Source: Panagrolaimus kolymaensis (taxonomy: Eukaryota > Nematoda > Chromadorea > Rhabditida > Panagrolaimidae). Taken from it: 64,000 nucleotides of DNA. The position numbers and the translations under genes are program-made. Within the stretch, counting starts at the first letter, position 1. The number at the start of each line of letters is the position of its first letter. Below the pieces are notes generated by a model that saw nothing but the letters and a program-made list of their open reading frames with translations, had not been told where the DNA came from and searched no databases. Below are positions 47,201-59,935 of this stretch, piece after piece. The stretch is taken from contig JAJQJQ010000053.1 of assembly GCA_028622995.1 (NCBI GenBank), forward strand, positions 620,001 to 684,000, in the 5' to 3' direction.

Positions 47201-50200
47201 CATAAAGAAAAACTATATTTTTGCTTTTAAAGCTAGTTTGAGTTCCTTTGGGATTCACTCAACTTGATTAATTTTTGGAAAACAAATTCTTTGAATGTTG
47301 TTAAAATTCTCTAAATTTTTTCTATTTTATGGCGGAGTTGAATCTTGCTAAATGGCATAAAGAAAAACTATATTTTTGCTTTTAAAGCTAGTTTGAGTTC
47401 CTTTGGGATTCACTCAACTTGATTAATTTTTGGAAAACAAATTCTTTGAATGTTGTTAAAATTCTCTAGTTTTTTTTATCTAATGGATGCAGAAAATCTG
47501 TGTCAATGGCATTAAGAAAAACTATTTTTTTGCTTTTAAAGCTATTTTGAGTTCCTTTGGGATTCACTCAACTTGATTAATTTTTGGAAAACAAATTCTT
47601 TGAATGTTGTTAAAATTCTCTAGGTTTTTTTATCTAATGGATGCAGAAAATCTGTGTCAATGGCATTAAGAAAAACTATATTTTTGCTTTTAAAGCTATT
47701 TTGAGTTCCTTTGGGATTCACTCAACTTGATTAATTTTTGGAAAACAAATTCTTTGAATGTTGTTAAAATTCTCTAGGTTTTTTTATCTAATGGATGCAG
47801 AAAATCTGTGTCAATGGCATTAAGAAAAACTATATTTTTTCTTTTAAAGCTATTTTGAGTTCCTTTGGGATTCACTCAACTTGATTAATTTTTGGAAAAC
47901 AAATTCTTTGAATGTTGTTAAAATTCTCTAGGTTTTTTTATCTAATGGATGCAGAAAATCTGTGTCAATGGCATAAAGAAAAACTATATTTTTGCTTTTA
48001 AAGCTATTTTGAGTTCGTTTGGGATTCACTCAACTTGATTAATTTTTGGAAAACAAATTCTTTGAATGTTGTTAAAATTCTCTAGGTTTTTTTATCTAAT
48101 GGATGCAGAAAACCTGTGTCAATGGCATAAAGAAAAACTATATTTTTGCTTTTAAAGCTATTTTGAGTTCGTTTGGGATTCACTCAACTTGATTAATTTT
48201 TGGAAAACAAATTCTTTGAATGTTGTTAAAATTCTCTAGGTTTTTTTATCTAATGGATGCAGAAAATCTGTGTCAATGGCATTAAGAAAAACTATATTTT
48301 TTCTTTTAAAGCTATTTTGAGTTCCTTTGGGATTCACTCAACTTGATTAATTTTTGGAAAACAAATTCTTTGAATGTTGTTAAAATTCTCTAGGTTTTTT
48401 TATCTAATGGATGCAGAAAATCTGTGTCAATGGCATAAAGAAAAACTATATTTTTGCTTTTAAAGCTATTTTGAGTTCGTTTGGGATTCACTCAACTTGA
48501 TTAATTTTTGGAAAACAAATTCTTTGAATGTTGTTAAAATTCTCTAGGTTTTTTTATCTAAAGGCTGCAGAAAATCTGTGTCAATGACATGAAGATCAAT
48601 ATTGTTTTGCTTTTAAAGCTATTTTGAGTTCCTTCGGGATTCACTCAACTTGATTAATTTTTGGAAAACAAATTCTTTGAATGTTGTTAAAATTCTCTTG
48701 GTTTTTTTATCTAATGGCTGCAGAAAATCTGTGTCAATGGCATAAAGAAAAACTATATTTTTGCTTTTAAAGCTAGTTTGAGTTCCTTTGGGATTCACTC
48801 AACTTGATTAATTTTTGGAAAACAAATTCTTTGAATGTTGTTAAAATTCTCTAGGTTTTTTTATCTAATGGATGCAGAAAACCTGTGTCAATGGCATAAA
48901 GAAAAACTATATTTTTGCTTTTAAAGCTATTTTGAGTTCGTTTGGGATTCACTCAACTTGATTAATTTTTGGAAAACAAATTCTTTGAATGTTGTTAAAA
49001 TTCTCTAGGTTTTTTTATCTAATGGATGCAGAAAATCTGTGTCAATGGCATAAAGAAAAACTATATTTTTGCTTTTAAAGCTATTTTGAGTTCGTTTGGG
49101 ATTCACTCAACTTGATTAATTTTTGGAAAACAAATTCTTTGAATGTTGTTAAAATTCTCTAGGTTTTTTTATCTAATGGATGCAGAAAATCTGTGTCAAT
49201 GGCATAAAGAAAAACTATATTTTTGCTTTTAAAGCTATTTTGAGTTCCTTTGGGATTCACTCAACTTGATTAATTTTTGGAAAACAAATTCTTTGAATGT
49301 TGTTAAAATTCTCTAGGTTTTTTTATCTAATGGATGCAGAAAATCTGTGTCAATGGCATAAAGAAAAACTATATTTTTGCTTTTAAAGCTATTTTGAGTT
49401 CCTTTGGGATTCACTCAACTTGATTAATTTTTGGAAAACAAATTCTTTGAATGTTGTTAAAATTCTCTAGGTTTTTTTATCTAATGGATGCAGAAAATCT
49501 GTGTCAATGGCATTAAGAAAAACTATATTTTTTCTTTTAAAGCTATTTTGAGTTCCTTTGGGATTCACTCAACTTGATTAATTTTTGGAAAACAAATTCT
49601 TTGAATGTTGTTAAAATTCTCTAGGTTTTTTTATCTAATGGATGCAGAAAATCTGTGTCAATGGCATAAAGAAAAACTATATTTTTGCTTTTAAAGCTAT
49701 TTTGAGTTCGTTTGGGATTCACTCAACTTGATTAATTTTTGGAAAACAAATTCTTTGAATGTTGTTAAAATTCTCTAGGTTTTTTTATCTAATGGATGCA
49801 GAAAACCTGTGTCAATGGCATAAAGAAAAACTATATTTTTGCTTTTAAAGCTATTTTGAGTTCGTTTGGGATTCACTCAACTTGATTAATTTTTGGAAAA
49901 CAAATTCTTTGAATGTTGTTAAAATTCTCTAGGTTTTTTTATCTAATGGATGCAGAAAATCTGTGTCAATGGCATAAAGAAAAACTATATTTTTGCTTTT
50001 AAAGCTATTTTGAGTTCGTTTGGGATTCACTCAACTTGATTAATTTTTGGAAAACAAATTCTTTGAATGTTGTTAAAATTCTCTAGGTTTTTTTATCTAA
50101 AGGCTGCAGAAAATCTGTGTCAATGACATGAAGATCAATATTGTTTTGCTTTTAAAGCTATTTTGAGTTCCTTCGGGATTCACTCAACTTGATTAATTTT

Positions 50201-53200
50201 TGGAAAACAAATTCTTTGAATGTTGTTAAAATTCTCTTGGTTTTTTTATCTAATGGCTGCAGAAAATCTGTGTCAATGGCATAAAGAAAAACTATATTTT
50301 TGCTTTTAAAGCTAGTTTGAGTTCCTTTGGGATTCACTCAACTTGATTAATTTTTGGAAAACAAATTCTTTGAATGTTGTTAAAATTCTCTAAATTTTTT
50401 CTATTTTATGGCGGAGTTGAATCTTGCTAAATGGCATAAAGAAAAACTATATTTTTGCTTTTAAAGCTAGTTTGAGTTCCTTTGGGATTCACTCAACTTG
50501 ATTAATTTTTGGAAAACAAATTCTTTGAATGTTGTTAAAATTCTCTAGTTTTTTTTATCTAATGGATGCAGAAAATCTGTGTCAATGGCATTAAGAAAAA
50601 CTATTTTTTTGCTTTTAAAGCTATTTTGAGTTCCTTTGGGATTCACTCAACTTGATTAATTTTTGGAAAACAAATTCTTTGAATGTTGTTAAAATTCTCT
50701 AGGTTTTTTTATCTAATGGATGCAGAAAATCTGTGTCAATGGCATTAAGAAAAACTATATTTTTGCTTTTAAAGCTATTTTGAGTTCCTTTGGGATTCAC
50801 TCAACTTGATTAATTTTTGGAAAACAAATTCTTTGAATGTTGTTAAAATTCTCTAGGTTTTTTTATCTAATGGATGCAGAAAATCTGTGTCAATGGCATT
50901 AAGAAAAACTATATTTTTTCTTTTAAAGCTATTTTGAGTTCCTTTGGGATTCACTCAACTTGATTAATTTTTGGAAAACAAATTCTTTGAATGTTGTTAA
51001 AATTCTCTAGGTTTTTTTATCTAATGGATGCAGAAAATCTGTGTCAATGGCATAAAGAAAAACTATATTTTTGCTTTTAAAGCTATTTTGAGTTCGTTTG
51101 GGATTCACTCAACTTGATTAATTTTTGGAAAACAAATTCTTTGAATGTTGTTAAAATTCTCTAGGTTTTTTTATCTAATGGATGCAGAAAACCTGTGTCA
51201 ATGGCATAAAGAAAAACTATATTTTTGCTTTTAAAGCTATTTTGAGTTCGTTTGGGATTCACTCAACTTGATTAATTTTTGGAAAACAAATTCTTTGAAT
51301 GTTGTTAAAATTCTCTAGGTTTTTTTATCTAATGGATGCAGAAAATCTGTGTCAATGGCATAAAGAAAAACTATATTTTTGCTTTTAAAGCTATTTTGAG
51401 TTCGTTTGGGATTCACTCAACTTGATTAATTTTTGGAAAACAAATTCTTTGAATGTTGTTAAAATTCTCTAGGTTTTTTTATCTAATGGATGCAGAAAAT
51501 CTGTGTCAATGGCATAAAGAAAAACTATATTTTTGCTTTTAAAGCTATTTTGAGTTCCTTTGGGATTCACTCAACTTGATTAATTTTTGGAAAACAAATT
51601 CTTTGAATGTTGTTAAAATTCTCTAGGTTTTTTTATCTAATGGATGCAGAAAATCTGTGTCAATGGCATAAAGAAAAACTATATTTTTGCTTTTAAAGCT
51701 ATTTTGAGTTCCTTTGGGATTCACTCAACTTGATTAATTTTTGGAAAACAAATTCTTTGAATGTTGTTAAAATTCTCTAGGTTTTTTTATCTAATGGATG
51801 CAGAAAATCTGTGTCAATGGCATTAAGAAAAACTATATTTTTGCTTTTAAAGCTATTTTGAGTTCCTTTGGGATTCACTCAACTTGATTAATTTTTGGAA
51901 AACAAATTCTTTGAATGTTGTTAAAATTCTCTAGGTTTTTTTATCTAATGGATGCAGAAAATCTGTGTCAATGGCATTAAGAAAAACTATTTTTTTGCTT
52001 TTAAAGCTATTTTGAGTTCCTTTGGGATTCACTCAACTTGATTAATTTTTGGAAAACAAATTCTTTGAATGTTGTTAAAATTCTCTAGGTTTTTTTATCT
52101 AATGGATGCAGAAAATCTGTGTCAATGGCATTAAGAAAAACTATATTTTTGCTTTTAAAGCTATTTTGAGTTCCTTTGGGATTCACTCAACTTGATTAAT
52201 TTTTGGAAAACAAATTCTTTGAATGTTGTTAAAATTCTCTAGGTTTTTTTATCTAATGGATGCAGAAAATCTGTGTCAATGGCATAAAGAAAAACTATAT
52301 TTTTGCTTTTAAAGCTATTTTGAGTTCCTTTGGGATTCACTCAACTTGATTAATTTTTGGAAAACAAATTCTTTGAATGTTGTTAAAATTCTCTAGGTTT
52401 TTTTATCTAATGGATGCAGAAAATCTGTGTCAATGGCATAAAGAAAAACTATATTTTTGCTTTTAAAGCTATTTTGAGTTCCTTTGGGATTCACTCAACT
52501 TGATTAATTTTTGGAAAACAAATTCTTTGAATGTTGTTAAAATTCTCTAGGTTTTTTTATCTAATGGATGCAGAAAATCTGTGTCAATGGCATTAAGAAA
52601 AACTATATTTTTGCTTTTAAAGCTATTTTGAGTTCCTTTGGGATTCACTCAACTTGATTAATTTTTGGAAAACAAATTCTTTGAATGTTGTTAAAATTCT
52701 CTAGGTTTTTTTATCTAATGGATGCAGAAAATCTGTGTCAATGGCATTAAGAAAAACTATTTTTTTGCTTTTAAAGCTATTTTGAGTTCCTTTGGGATTC
52801 ACTCAACTTGATTAATTTTTGGAAAACAAATTCTTTGAATGTTGTTAAAATTCTCTAGGTTTTTTTATCTAATGGATGCAGAAAATCTGTGTCAATGGCA
52901 TTAAGAAAAACTATATTTTTGCTTTTAAAGCTATTTTGAGTTCCTTTGGGATTCACTCAACTTGATTAATTTTTGGAAAACAAATTCTTTGAATGTTGTT
53001 AAAATTCTCTAGGTTTTTTTATCTAATGGATGCAGAAAATCTGTGTCAATGGCATTAAGAAAAACTATATTTTTGCTTTTAAAGCTATTTTGAGTTCCTT
53101 TGGGATTCACTCAACTTGATTAATTTTTGGAAAACAAATTCTTTGAATGTTGTTAAAATTCTCTAGGTTTTTTTATCTAATGGATGCAGAAAATCTGTGT

Positions 53201-56200
53201 CAATGGCATTAAGAAAAACTATATTTTTTCTTTTAAAGCTATTTTGAGTTCCTTTGGGATTCACTCAACTTGATTAATTTTTGGAAAACAAATTCTTTGA
53301 ATGTTGTTAAAATTCTCTAGGTTTTTTTATCTAATGGATGCAGAAAATCTGTGTCAATGGCATAAAGAAAAACTATATTTTTGCTTTTAAAGCTATTTTG
53401 AGTTCGTTTGGGATTCACTCAACTTGATTAATTTTTGGAAAACAAATTCTTTGAATGTTGTTAAAATTCTCTAGGTTTTTTTATCTAATGGATGCAGAAA
53501 ACCTGTGTCAATGGCATAAAGAAAAACTATATTTTTGCTTTTAAAGCTATTTTGAGTTCGTTTGGGATTCACTCAACTTGATTAATTTTTGGAAAACAAA
53601 TTCTTTGAATGTTGTTAAAATTCTCTAGGTTTTTTTATCTAATGGATGCAGAAAATCTGTGTCAATGGCATAAAGAAAAACTATATTTTTGCTTTTAAAG
53701 CTATTTTGAGTTCGTTTGGGATTCACTCAACTTGATTAATTTTTGGAAAACAAATTCTTTGAATGTTGTTAAAATTCTCTAGGTTTTTTTATCTAATGGA
53801 TGCAGAAAATCTGTGTCAATGGCATAAAGAAAAACTATATTTTTGCTTTTAAAGCTATTTTGAGTTCCTTTGGGATTCACTCAACTTGATTAATTTTTGG
53901 AAAACAAATTCTTTGAATGTTGTTAAAATTCTCTAGGTTTTTTTATCTAATGGATGCAGAAAATCTGTGTCAATGGCATTAAGAAAAACTATATTTTTGC
54001 TTTTAATGCTATTTAGAGTTCCTTTGGGATTCACTCAACTTGATTAATTTTTGGAAAACAAATTCTTTGAATGTTGTTAAAATTCTCTAGGTTTTTTTAT
54101 CTAATGGATGCAGAAAATCTGTGTCAATGGCATTAAGAAAAACTATATTTTTGCTTTTAAAGCTATTTTGAGTTCCTTTTGGATTCACTCAACTTGATTA
54201 ATTTTTGGAAAACAAATTCTTTGAATGTTGTTAAAATTCTCTAGGTTTTTTTATCTAATGGATGCAGAAAATCTGTGTCAATGGCATTAAGAAAAACTAT
54301 ATTTTTGCTTTTAATGCTATTTTGAGTTCCTTTGGGATTCACTCAACTTGATTAATTTTTGGAAAACAAATTCTTTGAATGTTGTTAAAATTCTCTAGGT
54401 TTTTTTATCTAATGGATGCAGAAAATCTGTGTCAATGGCATAAAGAAAAACTATATTTTTGCTTTTAAAGCTATTTTGAGTTCCTTTGGGATTCACTCAA
54501 CTTGATTAATTTTTGGAAAACAAATTCTTTGAATGTTGTTAAAGGTCTCTAGGTTTTTTTATCTAATGGATGCAGAAAATCTGTGTCAATGGCATAAAGA
54601 AAAACTATATTTTTGCTTTTAAAGCTATTTTGAGTTCCTTTGGGATTCACTCAACTTGATTAATTTTTGGAAAACAAATTCTTTGAATGTTGTTAAAATT
54701 CTCTAGGTTTTTTTATCTAATGGATGCAGAAAATCTGTGTCAATGGCATAAAGAAAAACTATATTTTTGCTTTTAAAGCTATTTTGAGTTCCTTTGGGAT
54801 TCACTCAACTTGATTAATTTTTGGAAAACAAATTCTTTGAATGTTGTTAAAATTCTCTAGGTTTTTTTATCTAATGGATGCAGAAAATCTGTGTCAATGG
54901 CATAAAGAAAAACTATATTTTTGCTTTTAATGCTATTTTGAGTTCCTTTGGGATTCACTCAACTTGATTAATTTTTGGAAAACAAATTCTTTGAATGTTG
55001 TTAAAATTCTCTAGGTTTTTTTAACTAATGGATGCAGAAAATCTGTGTCAATGGCATAAAGAAAAACTATATTTTTGCTTTTAAAGCTATTTTGAGTTCC
55101 TTTGGGATTCACTCAACTTGATTAATTTTTGGAAAACAAATTCTTTGAATGTTGTTAAAGGTCTCTAGGTTTTTTTATCTAATGGATGCAGAAAATCTGT
55201 GTCAATGGCATAAAGAAAAACTATATTTTTGCTTTTAAAGCTATTTTGAGTTCCTTTGGGATTCACTCAACTTGATTAATTTTTGGAAAACAAATTCTTT
55301 GAATGTTGTTAAAATTCTCTAGGTTTTTTTATCTAATGGATGCAGAAAATCTGTGTCAATGGCATAAAGAAAAACTATATTTTTGCTTTTAAAGCTATTT
55401 TGAGTTCGTTTGGGATTCACTCAACTTGATTAATTTTTGGAAAACAAATTCTTTGAATGTTGTTAAAATTCTCTAGGTTTTTTTATCTAATGGATGCAGA
55501 AAATCTGTGTCAATGGCATAAAGAAAAACTATATTTTTGCTTTTAAAGCTATTTTGAGTTCCTTTGGGATTCACTCAACTTGATTAATTTTTGGAAAACA
55601 AATTCTTTGAATGTTGTTAAAATTCTCTAGGTTTTTTTATCTAATGGATGCAGAAAATCTGTGTCAATGGCATAAAGAAAAACTATATTTTTGCTTTTAA
55701 AGCTATTTTGAGTTCGTTTGGGATTCACTCAACTTGATTAATTTTTGGAAAACAAATTCTTTGAATGTTGTTAAAATTCTCTAGGTTTTTTTATCTAATG
55801 GATGCAGAAAATCTGTGTCAATGGCATAAAGAAAAACTATATTTTTGCTTTTAAAGCTATTTTGAGTTCCTTTGGGATTCACTCAACTTGATTAATTTTT
55901 GGAAAACAAATTCTTTGAATGTTGTTAAAATTCTCTAGGTTTTTTTATCTAATGGATGCAGAAAATCTGTGTCAATGGCATAAAGAAAAACTATATTTTT
56001 GCTTTTAAAGCTATTTTGAGTTCGTTTGGGATTCACTCAACTTGATTAATTTTTGGAAAACAAATTCTTTGAATGTTGTTAAAATTCTCTAGGTTTTTTT
56101 ATCTAATGGATGCAGAAAATCTGTGTCAATGGCATAAAGAAAAACTATATTTTTGCTTTTAAAGCTATTTTGAGTTCCTTTGGGATTCACTCAACTTGAT

Positions 56201-57004
56201 TAATTTTTGGAAAACAAATTCTTTGAATGTTGTTAAAATTCTCTAGGTTTTTTTATCTAATGGATGCAGAAAATCTGTGTCAATGGCATAAAGAAAAACT
56301 ATATTTTTGCTTTTAAAGCTATTTTGAGTTCGTTTGGGATTCACTCAACTTGATTAATTTTTGGAAAACAAATTCTTTGAATGTTGTTAAAATTCTCTAG
56401 GTTTTTTTATCTAATGGATGCAGAAAATCTGTGTCAATGGCATTAAGAAAAACTATATTTTTGCTTTTAAAGCTATTTTGAGTTCGTTTGGGATTCACTC
56501 AACTTGATTAATTTTTGGAAAACAAATTCTTTGAATGTTGTTAAAATTCTCTAGGTTTTTTTTATCTAATGGATGCAGAAAATCTGTGTCAATGGCATAA
56601 AGAAAAACTATATTTTTGCTTTTAAAGCTATTTTGAGTTCCTTTGGGATTCACTCAACTTGATTAATTTTTGGAAAACAAATTCTTTGAATGTTGTTAAA
56701 ATTCTCTAGGTTTTTTTATCTAATGGATGCAGAAAATCTGTGTCAATGGCATTAAGAAAAACTATATTTTTGCTTTTAAAGCTATTTTGAGTTCGTTTGG
56801 GATTCACTCAACTTGATTAATTTTTGGAAAACAAATTCTTTGAATGTTGTTAAAATTCTCTAGGTTTTTTTATCTAATGGATGCAGAAAATCTGTGTCAA
56901 TGGCATAAAGAAAAACTATATTTTTGCTTTTAAAGCTATTTTGAGTTCCTTTGGGATTCACTCAACTTGATTAATTTTTGGAAAACAAATTCTTTGAATG
57001 TTGT
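47201..57004 (+). repeat. Satellite block with GGATGCAG and CTTTGGG or GTTTGGG monomers
   Basis: Most monomers here read TAATGGATGCAG instead of GGCTGCAG, so the PstI site is lost, and carry CCTTTGGG or CGTTTGGG in place of CCTTCGGG. A segment of about 1 kb beginning with GCTAGTTTGAG (47233) and a chimeric GGCGGAG unit (47331) is repeated 3079 bp later (50312, 50410). The marker GAAAACCTG also matches at this spacing (48108, 51187). A 770 bp (5-monomer) repeat is visible at about 51971 and 52741. Confidence 0.82.
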
Positions 57005-59935
57005 TAAAATACTCTAGGTTTTTTTATATAATGACTGCAGAAAATCTGTGTCAATGGCATAAAGAAAAACTATATTTTTGCTTTTAAAGTTATTTTGAGT
57101 TCCTTCGGGATTCACTCAACTTGATTAATTTTTGGAAAACAAATTCTTTGAATGTTGTTAAAATACTCTAGGTTTTTTTATCTAATGGCTGCAGAAAATC
57201 TGTGTCAATGGCATAAAGAAAAACTATATTTTTGCTTTTAAAGCTATTTTGAGTTCCTTCGGGAATCACTCAACTTGATTAATTTTTGGAAAACAAATTC
57301 TTTGAATGTTGTTAAAATTCTCTAGGTTTTTTTATCTAATGGATGCAGAAAATGTGTGTCAATGGCATAAAGAAAAACTATATTTTTGCTTTTAAAGTTA
57401 TTTTGAGTTCCTTCGGGATTCACTCAACTTGATTAATTTTTGGAAAACAAATTCTTTGAATGTTGTTAAAATTCTCTAGGTTTTTTTATCTAAATGCTGC
57501 AGAAAATCTGTGTCAATGGCATGAAGATCAATATTGTTTTTGCTTTTAAAGTTATTTTGAGTTCCTTCGGGATTCACTCAACTTGATTAATTTTTGGAAA
57601 ACAAATTCTTTGAATGTTGTTAAAATTCTCTAGGTTTTTTTATCTAATGGATGCAGAAAATGTGTGTCAATGGCATAAAGAAAAACTATATTTTTGCTTT
57701 TAAAGTTATTTTGAGTTCCTTCGGGATTCACTCAACTTGATTAATTTTTGGAAAACAAATTCTTTGAATGTTGTTAAAATACTCTAGGTTTTTTTATCTA
57801 ATGGCTGCAGAAAATCTGTGTCAATGGCATGAAGATCAATATTGTTTTTGCTTTTAAAGTTATTTTGAGTTCCTTCGGGATTCACTCAACTTGATTAATT
57901 TTTGGAAAACAAATTCTTTGAATGTTGTTAAAATTCTCTAGGTTTTTTTATCTAAATGCTGCAGAAAATCTGTGTCAATGGCATAAAGAAAAACTATATT
58001 TTTGCTTTTAAAGCTATTTTGAGTTCCTTCGGGAATCACTCAACTTGATTAATTTTTGGAAAACAAATTCTTTGAATGTTGTTAAAATTCTCTAGGTTTT
58101 TTTATCTAATGGCTGCAGAAAATCTGTGTCAATGGCATAAAGAAAAACTATATTTTTGCTTTTAAAGCTATTTTGAGTTCCTTCGGGAATCACTCAACTT
58201 GATTAATTTTTGGAAAACAAATTCTTTGAATGTTGTTAAAATTCTCTAGGTTTTTTTATCTAAATGCTGCAGAAAATCTGTGTCAATGGCATAAAGAAAA
58301 ACTATATTTTTGCTTTTAAAGCTATTTTGAGTTCCTTCGGGATTCACTCAACTTGATTAATTTTTGGAAAACAAATTCTTTGAATGTTGTTAAAATTCTC
58401 TAGGTTTTTTTATCTAATGGATGCAGAAAATGTGTGTCAATGGCATAAAGAAAAACTATATTTTTGCTTTTAAAGTTATTTTGAGTTCCTTCGGGATTCA
58501 CTCAACTTGATTAATTTTTGGAAAACAAATTCTTTGAATGTTGTTAAAATACTCTAGGTTTTTTTATCTAATGGCTGCAGAAAATCTGTGTCAATGGCAT
58601 GAAGATCAATATTGTTTTTGCTTTTAAAGTTATTTTGAGTTCCTTCGGGATTCACTCAACTTGATTAATTTTTGGAAAACAAATTCTTTGAATGTTGTTA
58701 AAATTCTCTAGGTTTTTTTATCTAAATGCTGCAGAAAATCTGTGTCAATGGCATAAAGAAAAACTATATTTTTGCTTTTAAAGCTATTTTGAGTTCCTTC
58801 GGGAATCACTCAACTTGATTAATTTTTGGAAAACAAATTCTTTGAATGTTGTTAAAATTCTCTAGGTTTTTTTATCTAATGGCTGCAGAAAATCTGTGTC
58901 AATGGCATAAAGAAAAACTATATTTTTGCTTTTAAAGCTATTTTGAGTTCCTTCGGGAATCACTCAACTTGATTAATTTTTGGAAAACAAATTCTTTGAA
59001 TGTTGTTAAAATTCTCTAGGTTTTTTTATCTAAATGCTGCAGAAAATCTGTGTCAATGGCATAAAGAAAAACTATATTTATGCTTTTAAAGCTATTTTGA
59101 GTTCGTTTGGGATTCACTCAACTTGATTAATTTTTGGAAAACAAATTCTTTGAATGTTGTTAAAATACTCTAGGTTTTTTTATATAATGACTGAAGAAAA
59201 TCTGTGTCAATGGCATAAAGAAAAACTATATTTTTGCTTTTAAAGTTATTTTGAGTTCCTTCGGGATTCACTCAACTTGATTAATTTTTGGAAAACAAAT
59301 TCTTTGAATGTTGTTAAAATACTCTAGGTTTTTTTATCTAATGGCTGCAGAAAATCTGTGTCAATGGCATGAAGATCAATATTGTTTTTGCTTTTAAAGT
59401 TATTTTGAGTTCCTTCGGGATTCACTCAACTTGATTAATTTTTGGAAAACAAATTCTTTGAATGTTGTTAAAATTCTCTAGGTTTTTTTATCTAATGGAT
59501 GCAGAAAATGTGTGTCAATGGCATAAAGAAAAACTATATTTTTGCTTTTAAAGTTATTTTGAGTTCCTTCGGGATTCACTCAACTTGATTAATTTTTGGA
59601 AAACAAATTCTTTGAATGTTGTTAAAATACTCTAGGTTTTTTTATCTAATGGCTGCAGAAAATCTGTGTCAATGGCATGAAGATCAATATTGTTTTTGCT
59701 TTTAAAGTTATTTTGAGTTCCTTCGGGATTCACTCAACTTGATTAATTTTTGGAAAACAAATTCTTTGAATGTTGTTAAAATTCTCTAGGTTTTTTTATC
59801 TAATGGCTGCAGAAAATCTGTGTCAATGGCATAAAGAAAAACTATATTTTTGCTTTTAAAGCTATTTTGAGTTCCTTCGGGAATCACTCAACTTGATTAA
59901 TTTTTGGAAAACAAATTCTATGAATGTTGTTAAAA
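57005..59935 (+). repeat. Satellite block with GTTATTTT and GGAATCACTC variants, 770 bp repeats
   Basis: Marked by AAAGTTATTTTG, AAAATACTCTAGG, GAAAATGTGTGTC and TAAATGCTGCAG. GGATGCAGAAAATGTG occurs at 57341, 57649, 58419 and 59497; the 57649-58419 step is 770 bp (5 monomers) and the 58419-59497 step is 1078 bp (7 monomers). Confidence 0.78.
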
